Shown here one piece after another: positions 54,880 to 62,876 of a DNA stretch of 64,000 bases. The DNA is from Cytobacillus horneckiae (GTDB lineage: Bacteria > Bacillota > Bacilli > Bacillales > Cytobacillaceae): the NCBI RefSeq assembly GCF_002835735.1, contig NZ_PISD01000002.1:1-64000 (forward strand), read 5' to 3'. A program made the translations under genes and the position numbers. Every line of letters begins with the position of its first letter. Position 1 is the stretch's first letter. Under the pieces are notes generated by a model. The model worked only from the letters and a program-made list of their open reading frames with translations, was not told the DNA's origin and searched no databases.

Positions 54880-57264
54880 TTAGTTACGGAGTGGTTTTCC
54901 TTTTAAAAGCATATGCTGCATACGTTGCTGAGATTTTGGTTCTGCAATAAGCCTTAAGAATGCTTCCCTTTCCAGGTCTAACATGTATTGCTCATCCACT
55001 ACAGTTCCATGAGGCACTTTTCCGCCTGCAATGACATAAGCAAGTTCTTTTGCTATTTTTAAGTCATGATCAGAAATATAGCCTGACAAATGCATTGCTT
55101 GTGCGCCTAATAATAATGCCGCATAACCTGTCTCTCCAACGACTGGAAATTGACTTCTTGCAGGTGCTCTGTAGCCTCTATCAGCTAGCGATAATACAGC
55201 TTGCTTCGCATCATATATTAAGTGATCACCGTTTATACTGATGCCATCTGCAGCTCCTAGGAAATTATTATCACGTGCTTCTGCGCCAGAAGTTGATACC
55301 TTTGCCATTGCAATCGTCTCAAAAACTTTATTTGCTACATTTTGAAGGTCAAATGTAACACCCGCCGGCAGTCCTGCTAAATGTTTTAGATACAATGATT
55401 TATTTCCTGCTCCCCCAGGTATCAGGCCGACTCCTGCTTCAACTAATCCCATATATGTCTCACTTGAAGCCTGGATATGAGCCGCGCTTAAGCAAACCTC
55501 TGCTCCTCCGCCTAGCGTCATACCGAATGGTGCAGCAACAACTGGTTTCGAGCTGTACTTAATTTTCATCATCGCATTTTGGAATTGACGAATGACCATG
55601 TCTAGCTCATAGAAATTATCATCTTGTGCTTCCATTAACATCATGCCGATATTTGCACCGACACAGAAGTTTTTGCCTTGGTTAGAAATCACAAGTCCTT
55701 TATAATTCTTTTCGACCTCGTCAATGGAAAAGTTTATCATTTGAATAATATCAAGACCTATCGCATTGCTTTTTGAATGAAATTCCAAGATAGCGACGTC
55801 ATCGCCAAGATCAATTAAGCTAGCCCCTGTATTTTTCTTAATTACTCCCTTTTGCTGCTTAATCTGTTTAAGGTTAATCACTTTCATGTTTTGCTTCATT
55901 TGTTGATATTCACCATTGCTATAGAAGTAAAGGTTCCCTTCTTCCTCTTTATAGAAAGAATGGATTCCATTGTCGATCATTTCTTGAATCCATAAAGGAA
56001 TTTCTGCTCCTTCAGACTTCATTTTTTCAACCGATTGCTCAACGCCGATTGCATCCCATGTTTCAAATGGGCCCATCTGCCAGCCGAATCCCCATTTCAT
56101 TGCTTCATCAATCGCCACTATATCGTCCGCAATTTCGCCAAATAACTCAGCGGAATAAAGCAGTGCCGGACTTAATACATTCCATAGTAATTTGCCTGCA
56201 CAATCGTCCGCATATACAAGCGCTTTCATTTTATTAACAGTCCCTTTTTGCTGTTTTGCAAGTTCAACTGCTTGTGTTTTCAACTTTTTACGAGGCCCGT
56301 ATTCTAAAGTTTCTGGATCAAGCTCTAAAATTTCCTTCCCTTGCTTTAAGAAAAAACCTTGGCCAGATTTACTGCCTAGCCAGCCTTTATCAAGCATTTT
56401 TTGGATAAAATCTGGGATTTCAAATACGTCTTTTTCCTTTCCTTCAACTTGGTCATATACGTTTTTAGCTACATGTGCGAATGTATCTAATCCAACAACA
56501 TCCAATGTCCTAAATGTAGCACTTGACGGCCTGCCAATTAAAGGACCAGTAATTGAGTCTACTTCACCAACGCTGTATCCTCCTTTAAGCATTTCTTGTA
56601 CAGTTACTAACAAGCCATAGGTACCTATTCTGTTTGCAATAAAATTGGGTGTATCCTTCGCTTCTACAACACCTTTTCCAAGTACATCCTCACCAAACTC
56701 CTTCATATATGTAAGGACTTTAGCATCGGTCGCAGATGTTGGAATCACTTCTAATAATTTTAAGTAACGCGGAGGATTAAAGAAATGTGTACCTAGGAAA
56801 TGCTTTCTGAAATCTTCAGAACGCCCTTCTGCCATTGCTTCAACCGAAATTCCTGATGTGTTCGAGCTTACAATGCTTCCAAGACGGCGATATTGGTCAA
56901 CTTTTGAGAACACTTCTTTCTTTACATCAAGGTTTTCAACAACTACTTCAATGATCCAGTCAACCTCTTTTAAACGCTCCATATCATCCTCAAAGTTACC
57001 TGCTTCAATTAGTGCGATATTCTTTTTGGAGGTTAGCGGTGCTGGTTTTTGCTTTAATAATTTTTGTTTTCCAGCTTCACTGATTTTGTTGCGGACTTGC
57101 TTATCTTCAAGGGTTAGCCCTTTTGCTTTTTCAGCATCTGTTAATTCGCGAGGAACAATATCTAATAGTAGTGTCGGTATTCCAATATTAGCTAAATGAG
57201 CCGCAATACCTGAACCCATGACTCCTGACCCAAGGACAGCAGCTTTTTTAATTTGTTGGATCAA
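54880..57264 (-). CDS. fadN: 3-hydroxyacyl-CoA dehydrogenase / enoyl-CoA hydratase fusion FadN (YusL)
   Basis: A 794-residue bifunctional protein. The N-terminal part (1-about 400) is the NAD-dependent 3-hydroxyacyl-CoA dehydrogenase (AAVLGSGVMGSGIAAHLANI; FLGTHFFNPPRY); the C-terminal part (about 480-680) is an enoyl-CoA hydratase fold with the oxyanion loop FCVGANIGMM and MTLGGGAEVCL. TTG at 57264 is preferred: GGAGG lies 8 bases upstream and the protein then aligns with B. subtilis FadN. The operon is preceded by a FadR-type palindrome. Confidence 0.96.
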   Translation of the reverse strand: MIQQIKKAAVLGSGVMGSGIAAHLANIGIPTLLLDIVPRELTDAEKAKGLTLEDKQVRNKISEAGKQKLLKQKPAPLTSKKNIALIEAGNFEDDMERLKEVDWIIEVVVENLDVKKEVFSKVDQYRRLGSIVSSNTSGISVEAMAEGRSEDFRKHFLGTHFFNPPRYLKLLEVIPTSATDAKVLTYMKEFGEDVLGKGVVEAKDTPNFIANRIGTYGLLVTVQEMLKGGYSVGEVDSITGPLIGRPSSATFRTLDVVGLDTFAHVAKNVYDQVEGKEKDVFEIPDFIQKMLDKGWLGSKSGQGFFLKQGKEILELDPETLEYGPRKKLKTQAVELAKQQKGTVNKMKALVYADDCAGKLLWNVLSPALLYSAELFGEIADDIVAIDEAMKWGFGWQMGPFETWDAIGVEQSVEKMKSEGAEIPLWIQEMIDNGIHSFYKEEEGNLYFYSNGEYQQMKQNMKVINLKQIKQQKGVIKKNTGASLIDLGDDVAILEFHSKSNAIGLDIIQMINFSIDEVEKNYKGLVISNQGKNFCVGANIGMMLMEAQDDNFYELDMVIRQFQNAMMKIKYSSKPVVAAPFGMTLGGGAEVCLSAAHIQASSETYMGLVEAGVGLIPGGAGNKSLYLKHLAGLPAGVTFDLQNVANKVFETIAMAKVSTSGAEARDNNFLGAADGISINGDHLIYDAKQAVLSLADRGYRAPARSQFPVVGETGYAALLLGAQAMHLSGYISDHDLKIAKELAYVIAGGKVPHGTVVDEQYMLDLEREAFLRLIAEPKSQQRMQHMLLKGKPLRN

Positions 57265-57285
57265 CTTTATTTCCTCCTTCAATTT

Positions 57286-57303
57286 TGAATGAATACTCAT
57301 TCA
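57286..57303. promoter_or_regulatory. FadR operator
   Basis: A perfect-type palindrome TGAATGAATACTCATTCA lies 21 bases before the fadN start. It matches the binding site of the Bacillus TetR-type repressor FadR, which is released by long-chain acyl-CoA. A related half site AATGAGTAT occurs at about 57329-57337. Confidence 0.9.
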
Positions 57304-57487
57304 TTTTTCCTAAAAAAAAATATCTGAAGAATGAGTATGTTGTTGTTATATACAATAATAAAATATTTAAAAAATTTAATCAATCATTTCACCATCGAAA
57401 ATTGAAAATTTTTTAAATTTAATTTTCCATAGAAAAGCACAGTAAAAATAAATGATTTGGATAACCTAACATTGGAGGTGATGTGAA

Positions 57488-57616
57488 ATGGCAAAAATGA
57501 AAAAGAATCCTTCGAGAGCTGGCATTAGCGCAGCAAGCGTAAAAGGCAATGCAGGTCCCGGTGTTGAAGAAACTAAAAATAAAGTAAATAGCCAAAATAA
57601 TCAATTTAAAAAATAA
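57488..57616 (+). CDS. yuzL: YuzL family small protein
   Basis: A 42-residue protein too short for most gene callers: MAKMKKNPSRAGISAASVKG, then NAGPGVEE and a Lys/Asn-rich tail. The SKAGVSAASVKGNAGP-type core identifies the YuzL family. GGAGGTG lies 8 bases upstream of the ATG. The neighbourhood next to fadN is the same as in B. subtilis. It may be a minor spore protein; function not established. Confidence 0.88.
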   Translation: MAKMKKNPSRAGISAASVKGNAGPGVEETKNKVNSQNNQFKK

Positions 57617-57716
57617 CTGCTTTCTCTCTCTCACATCAATCGATTCACAATAGCTTAACATTCGTGAGTATGATGATGTTGGATATTATATAAAAATAGA
57701 AAATGGAGGCGAAAAA

Positions 57717-57989
57717 ATGCAACAACAAAACACAAATTTCTCTAATCAGCAAGGTGTCATGCAGCAGCCGCCAGTCATGGTATCTACAAAAGATGCTCTT
57801 TACTTTAATGATATGCTTTCATGGAATTTACTTGCTATGAAAAAAGCCCATTTTTATGCACAACATTGTCAAGATCCGCAATTAAAGGCCGCTTTTGAAC
57901 AATGTGGACAAATGCATCAACGTCATTATGAGCGAATTCTCCCTCATCTGAATGGACAAAGTCCACAATTCACAGGAATGCAACAATAA
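57717..57989 (+). CDS. CotF-like spore coat family protein
   Basis: A 90-residue protein with a Gln/Asn-rich head and a helical core (KDALYFNDMLSWNLLAMKKA HFYAQHC split across residues 25-51, then CGQMHQRHYERILPHLNG). The pattern resembles small ferritin-like/CotF-type coat proteins. TGGAGGCG precedes the ATG. It sits 16 bases before a second CotF-like gene, presumably one operon, as with B. subtilis yusN. Coat location is inferred. Confidence 0.78.
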   Translation: MQQQNTNFSNQQGVMQQPPVMVSTKDALYFNDMLSWNLLAMKKAHFYAQHCQDPQLKAAFEQCGQMHQRHYERILPHLNGQSPQFTGMQQ

Positions 57990-58005
57990 AAAGGAGGCGA
58001 ATGAC

Positions 58006-58350
58006 TTGAGCCAAAATCAGAAAAAGGTCCAAAATCCTGAAAAACAAATTGCGAAAACACCTGAAATGAATGACAGAGACTTTACAAATGATCTTTTAGC
58101 CACAGAAAAGTATATGAGTGATTCTTATTCGATTTATTTAAATGAAGCTAGTAATCAGAGTCTGTATGAAGATTTTTTATCCATCTTTACAGAAACTAAA
58201 AACGAGCAGCGCCATCTGTATAACTTAATGTTTGAACGAGGCTGGTATTCTTTAGATGCAGCTGATCAACAAAGCCTGCAACAATCCTATCAGCAATTCC
58301 AAGGGTACTCTAACCAATTCCCTTATGGAAATAATGGCGGCATCCAATAA
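58006..58350 (+). CDS. CotF-like spore coat protein (YusN type)
   Basis: A 114-residue protein with a CotF-family helical core: MNDRDFTNDLLATEKYMSDSYSIYLNEAS (residues 21-49) and ETKNEQRHLYNLMFERGWYS. The C-terminus is Gln/Asn/Gly-rich. TTG at 58006 is chosen because GGAGG lies 8 bases upstream; an in-frame ATG at 57952 lies inside the preceding gene. Probably mother-cell expressed with its upstream partner. Confidence 0.85.
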   Translation: MSQNQKKVQNPEKQIAKTPEMNDRDFTNDLLATEKYMSDSYSIYLNEASNQSLYEDFLSIFTETKNEQRHLYNLMFERGWYSLDAADQQSLQQSYQQFQGYSNQFPYGNNGGIQ

Positions 58351-58487
58351 GCAATAATCTCTTTAGGTCTGATAGAAAGAATAATGAGGCTTCAGAATGT
58401 AGGTAAAAATCAACTTCAGGCTGATTGACCGTGTTTGTCGCATTCATAGCGCAAGCGTGTGTCAACAGCCTGTAACTTTACTATTAT

Positions 58488-58736
58488 TTATTTTTTTCTA
58501 TTTTCATCATTTAACTGCTTTATTTCTAAAATAATTTCTTTAAGCCCACTCTTTCCTTCCGGATATACTTCATTCCAATGCTTTACTAAATGGGGCATTT
58601 GTTTTGCGATAAAAGAATATATGACCCATATTTGCACCTTTTCTTTTAATTCTGGATTTGTCTCTCCTAATAAGAGCTCTGTATACTTCTCCATCAGCCC
58701 ATCTATTTGCTCAGTTAAATTTTGCTTCACCTTCAT
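58488..58736 (-). CDS. yusU: YusU-like protein (DUF2573)
   Basis: An 82-residue helical protein. EQIDGLMEKYTELLLGETNP, VIYSFIAKQMPHLVKHWNEV and a charged C-terminal helix (EIKQLNDENRKK) match the YusU/DUF2573 family of Bacilli. GGAGGGAAT lies before the ATG. No enzyme motif is visible; function unknown. It is transcribed toward the coat genes. Confidence 0.8.
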   Translation of the reverse strand: MKVKQNLTEQIDGLMEKYTELLLGETNPELKEKVQIWVIYSFIAKQMPHLVKHWNEVYPEGKSGLKEIILEIKQLNDENRKK

Positions 58737-58879
58737 TCCCTCCTATCAGTTTATGTTCATTAAAGATAACATGAACCAATTATTAGAAAAACACAAGCAA
58801 TTCCATGATGCATTCATAACCTTACCAAAGTTGGAAACAATAAGTTGAAACATCGTTAAAAGTGTATGCCTTCAGAGCG

Positions 58880-59140
58880 AAATGAATGTAAGCATACTTT
58901 CAATATAGTGAAATTTCCATCGGTGAGAGGTTCTTCTTCATCCCCACTGATGGTTAGTCCCGTTCTGCTGTCGATAGGATCTCCATTATGCTTCGACTAA
59001 TCGACAGTTCGAACACGTTTAGTTCAAATATACCTTTGAAATCTGGCTTTTACGGGAAGTTGATTCCCCACTCCTCCTTAAAGTCTTAAAGTACGGGTCT
59101 TACAGCCCGTTAATACGGGATAAATCAAATTTGCGTTCGG
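58880..59140 (+). mobile_element. Possible IS200/IS605-type remnant (omega-RNA/right-end-like)
   Basis: The gap between yusU-like and the ger operon holds dense inverted repeats: CCATCGGTGAG...CCACTGATGG (about 58918-58955), CTGTCGA...TCGACAG (about 58967-59007), and ACGGGTCTTACAGCCCGT (about 59093-59110), followed by TAATACGGGATAAA. GGGAAGTTGATTCCCCACTC (59052-59071) and this end hairpin resemble the guide-RNA/right-end region of TnpB-type elements. No tnpA or tnpB frame remains. It could be a non-autonomous derivative or an unrelated structured RNA. Confidence 0.4.
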
Positions 59141-59171
59141 TTATCCACATTCTAAATTGATGGTGATTTTA

Positions 59172-60650
59172 ATGAGCATATGGGATAAATTCAAAAAAAA
59201 AAATGAGGACTGGAAAGTACTTTTAAAACAATCAACGGATTATCAATCGACCTATTATATTAACAAAAAGACGAATAACCGTTTTGGCTTTCACTTTTTT
59301 TCGACCTTAATCGATGAACAAATTATCCAGGAAAGTGCATTGCCGCCGCTACTTAATGAAGAATTTAAAACATTAGATGACATAAAAAAAATAGTTCCAA
59401 TTGCAGATGTTCAAATTTTAGAGGACACTACGAAAATTGAGGAAAAACTATTAAATGGTTATGTCATGATTACCATGGATTCAGACAAGAAAAAATATGC
59501 CTTTGTGGCCGCTCAAAAAGAAATTGTTCGCAGTCTGAGCCAGCCTGAAATAGAATTCTCTGTCATTGGACCGAAAGAAGCTTTTGTCGAATCTATTGGG
59601 CAAAATTTAAACCTGATTAGAAAAAGACTGCCTATAAAAGAACTTATTTCGCAAGAATTCACAGTAGGAGAATTATCTAAAACACGTGTAGCCGTTTTAC
59701 ATATTGAAGGTCTGACAAATAAAGAAAATGTCGATACAGTAAAGCAGCGGTTAGAAAATATTAAGATTGATTCAATTTCTGATAGTTCATATATTGTTGA
59801 ACTTCTCAGTGACAATTCGAATTCTTTATTCCCGCAGCTGCTTGATACTGAAAGACCAGACCGTGTCGCTGCTATTCTTGCAGAAGGGAAAATAGCCATT
59901 ATCGTTGATGGCTCGCCGCATGTGCTAATCGCGCCTACAACATTAATTGAGTTTTTTAGTGCATTTGAGGATTATTTTTTAAACTGGATTATCGCTTCAT
60001 TTTTCCGACTGGTCAGGGTATTTGCAGTTTTCTTTTCCATTTTGGTTACACCCATTTACGTCGCCGCTCTCACCTATCATTTTGAGCTTGTACCTGCCGA
60101 TTTGTTAGGGACATTAGTTACATCACGAAGAGCGATTCCATTGCCGCCTATACTTGAAGCTTTATTCCTCGAACTGACGATCGAACTATTAAGAGAGGCT
60201 GGTGCACGGCTGCCAACAAAAGTTGGCCAAACAATCGGTATCGTTGGCGGTATTGTTATTGGTACAGCATCGGTTGAAGCTGGATTGACTAGTAATGTTC
60301 TGCTTATATTCGTAGCATTAGGCGCACTGGCATCTTTTACAACTCCAGTCTACAAAATGAGCAATACAATTAGGGTGCTCCGGTTCCCTTTTCTGCTGTT
60401 CGCACAGATATGGGGCATGTTAGGAATTGTGTTTTGTTTTTGCATTTTAACTGCCCATTTGCTGCGATTAACTTCACTTGGCAGACCATTTCTTGCGCCG
60501 ATATATCCGTTAAGAATAAAGGATATGAAAGATTCTGTCATCAGGTCCCCGCTGCAAAATATGAGCAGAAGGCCATCTGTTTTGAGGACGCAGAATCCAT
60601 ATCGTTTTAATTCAAAAAAAGCGAAACATAATAAAGATATCGATGAATGA
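59172..60650 (+). CDS. Spore germination receptor A subunit (GerAA family)
   Basis: A 492-residue GerA-family protein: hydrophilic N-domain (about 1-270, including VIGPKEAFVESIGQNLNLIRKR), then several membrane segments and the conserved REAGARLPTKVGQTIGIVGG. It acts in the inner spore membrane with the B and C subunits. ATG at 59172 follows GGTGA; in-frame codons from 59157 overlap that site. First of an intact A-B-C operon. Confidence 0.93.
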   Translation: MSIWDKFKKKNEDWKVLLKQSTDYQSTYYINKKTNNRFGFHFFSTLIDEQIIQESALPPLLNEEFKTLDDIKKIVPIADVQILEDTTKIEEKLLNGYVMITMDSDKKKYAFVAAQKEIVRSLSQPEIEFSVIGPKEAFVESIGQNLNLIRKRLPIKELISQEFTVGELSKTRVAVLHIEGLTNKENVDTVKQRLENIKIDSISDSSYIVELLSDNSNSLFPQLLDTERPDRVAAILAEGKIAIIVDGSPHVLIAPTTLIEFFSAFEDYFLNWIIASFFRLVRVFAVFFSILVTPIYVAALTYHFELVPADLLGTLVTSRRAIPLPPILEALFLELTIELLREAGARLPTKVGQTIGIVGGIVIGTASVEAGLTSNVLLIFVALGALASFTTPVYKMSNTIRVLRFPFLLFAQIWGMLGIVFCFCILTAHLLRLTSLGRPFLAPIYPLRIKDMKDSVIRSPLQNMSRRPSVLRTQNPYRFNSKKAKHNKDIDE

Positions 60651-60675
60651 TCGATTATCGGGGAGTGAATAAAAG

Positions 60676-61767
60676 ATGGACAGTCATGTTGTTCCAGAAA
60701 CTTCAAAAGTTTCGCCCTTTCTTCTCTTTTACATCATTATATCTATTCAAATCGGAGTCGGTGTTCTCGGATATCAGCGTGTTATTGCAGAACATGCAGG
60801 CTATGACGGGTGGATTTCCATTTTAATAACGGGTATTGCAGTTCATATCGTTATGTGGATGATGTTTAAAATGGCTGAGACAACTGATGGAGACATTATT
60901 AAAGTTCATCAATATGTTATAGGGAATATTGCCGGTAAAATCATCAGCTTTCTCCTTATTATTTATTTTATGCTTTATATTTTAGTCATTTTATTAAACT
61001 ACATTCAGGTCATCCAAATATGGATGTTTCCTGATTTAAGTACTTTCTGGTATACACTAGCATTTATGGCGCTCTGTACATATGTCGTATTTGGAGGCTT
61101 TCGAACCGTTGTTGGTGTCTCATTTTTTGGAATGGTCTTACCTGCCTATTTACTAATTACGTTAGTATTTACATTTAGGTATTCAAACTTTACACAGATT
61201 TTGCCTATCCTTGACCATTCCTTAATCGATTTGCTCACAGCCTCGTACCATATGTCACTTACTTTCGTTGGATTTGAGATCATATTATTTGTATACCCTT
61301 TTATTAAGGAACCCCAGAAGTCAAAAAAGTGGGCCCATTTAGCTGTTTTAGTGACTACATTGTTTTATACTTTTTTAGCGATATTAACCTTTGCCTATTT
61401 TTCGGAAGGTCAGCTGCAAAAAACAGTTTGGGCTACTTTATCCATGTGGCAAATTGTTCAGCTTCCATTTGTCGAAAGATTTGAATACATAGCTGTAGCA
61501 AACTGGAATCTAATTATTCTCCCCAATATATGTCTATCGCTTTGGGTAGCATCACGACTGATTAAACGGACTATTCATCTAAAACAAAGAAAAGGAACAG
61601 TAATTATTGCAGCGATTATTCCACTAATAACCTTGCTATTTAAAACGGGTGAACAAGTACAGAAATTATCTGAAATAACACAGAAAATAACATTTGGATT
61701 TGTCTTCGTCTATATCCCGTTATTATTCATTGCCACAATGATTGCTAAAAGGGTGAAAAAACAGTGA
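60676..61767 (+). CDS. Spore germination receptor B subunit (GerAB-family permease)
   Basis: A 363-residue permease-like protein with about ten membrane helices of the endospore germination permease family (SPFLLFYIIISIQIGVGVLG, GYDGWISILITGIAVHIVMW, ERFEYIAVANWN). It is the likely germinant-binding subunit. GGGGAGTG precedes the ATG; the stop overlaps the C-subunit start by 4 bases (GTGA). Confidence 0.93.
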   Translation: MDSHVVPETSKVSPFLLFYIIISIQIGVGVLGYQRVIAEHAGYDGWISILITGIAVHIVMWMMFKMAETTDGDIIKVHQYVIGNIAGKIISFLLIIYFMLYILVILLNYIQVIQIWMFPDLSTFWYTLAFMALCTYVVFGGFRTVVGVSFFGMVLPAYLLITLVFTFRYSNFTQILPILDHSLIDLLTASYHMSLTFVGFEIILFVYPFIKEPQKSKKWAHLAVLVTTLFYTFLAILTFAYFSEGQLQKTVWATLSMWQIVQLPFVERFEYIAVANWNLIILPNICLSLWVASRLIKRTIHLKQRKGTVIIAAIIPLITLLFKTGEQVQKLSEITQKITFGFVFVYIPLLFIATMIAKRVKKQ

Positions 61768-62831
61768 AAAAATTTCTGATCCTATTAATAATGGTCATTT
61801 TCTTAAGCGGTTGTGTAGAGAAAAGGATTGTTGATGAAATTAATATTGCTATTGCGTCTGGCTTTGACCCAAGTGATGGAGATAAGAAATTCAAAACTAC
61901 TTTTCTTATGCAGGATTTTCAAGAAGATATGTCAGTGCAGAACCGTACCATAACTAGTGAGGGAGATGTACGGAGAGAAATATTAATCGGCTCAAATAGA
62001 CAATCTCCTTCTCCAGTTGTTGTGGGCGGTATGCGTTTAACCCTCTTTGAAAAATCGATTGCAAAAAAAGGGATTAAAGATTATATAGATACGTATCAGC
62101 GCGATGCAACAATTGGGACAAGAATCTTTTTTGCAACAACGGAAGGAAAGACGGAGGAATTATTAAAAGGAAACTATGGTCCTCAAGGGAACGGTTCTTT
62201 CATCTCTGATCTCATTGAACACAATATTAGGCAGGGAGATGTGCCGAAAACAAATCTTGCTTCTTTTTTGCAAGATTATTACCAGAAAGGCAAAGACGTA
62301 TATTTACCGCATATAAAAAAAATTAATGATAAGAATGTGGATATAAGTGGTTTAATGTTATTTAAAGGGTCGAAGGCTCTTTATATTCTTCCTAGTGACA
62401 AAATGTTCTATTTTAAATTGCTAGTCGATCGCTACAGCAAGGGAGAGTTTACGGTCAGTTTAGAAGATGGCAGCGAGGCTTCCGTTCATAGTATTATTTC
62501 TAAGCACAGGCTAAAGATGGATAAAAAAGACCCTTTACACCTTTCCATTGAAATTAATATAAAAGGGAATATTAAAGAATACACCGGCAATAAACTGAAC
62601 CCTAAAATTATTGAAGCAATCACCAAAAATCTTGAAGAAAAAGTAGAAAAGGAATGCATCCAGCTAGTAAAAGAGTTTCAAGAGAAAGAGATTGACCCTG
62701 TTGGTATTGGCGCTTACTACAAAACCCAGATACGCGGTTTCGACTATGAAAAATGGAAGCAGACGTACACTGATTTATCGGTAGATATTAAAAGTGATGT
62801 GGAAATTATTGAAACTGGCGCTACTTATTAA
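61764..62831 (+). CDS. Spore germination receptor C subunit lipoprotein (GerAC family)
   Basis: A 355-residue lipoprotein with lipobox FLSGC (Cys about residue 17), followed by VEKRIVDEINIAIASGFD, typical of GerAC starts. The C-terminal domain (KELVKEFQEKEIDPVGIGAY-like region near residue 310-330) is complete, in contrast to the broken homologue at 29.5-30.6 kb. GTG start is coupled to the B-subunit stop. Confidence 0.93.
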   Translation: MKKFLILLIMVIFLSGCVEKRIVDEINIAIASGFDPSDGDKKFKTTFLMQDFQEDMSVQNRTITSEGDVRREILIGSNRQSPSPVVVGGMRLTLFEKSIAKKGIKDYIDTYQRDATIGTRIFFATTEGKTEELLKGNYGPQGNGSFISDLIEHNIRQGDVPKTNLASFLQDYYQKGKDVYLPHIKKINDKNVDISGLMLFKGSKALYILPSDKMFYFKLLVDRYSKGEFTVSLEDGSEASVHSIISKHRLKMDKKDPLHLSIEINIKGNIKEYTGNKLNPKIIEAITKNLEEKVEKECIQLVKEFQEKEIDPVGIGAYYKTQIRGFDYEKWKQTYTDLSVDIKSDVEIIETGATY

Positions 62832-62834
62832 CTG

Positions 62835-62876
62835 AAAAAAGCGGTACCTGTCGTATAGGTATCCGCTTTTATTTTG
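62835..62876. terminator. Bidirectional terminator between gerC and rodA-like gene
   Basis: GCGGTACCT/AGGTATCCGC stem with an 8-base loop, AAAAAA on one side and TTTTATTTT on the other, between convergent genes. Confidence 0.88.

Noticed and set aside
56192-56620. Plus-strand 142-codon frame inside fadN
   Set aside because: Antisense shadow of a highly conserved coding region.
58459-58848. Plus-strand 129-codon frame
   Set aside because: Antisense to the YusU-like gene, which has a good ribosome binding site and family resemblance.
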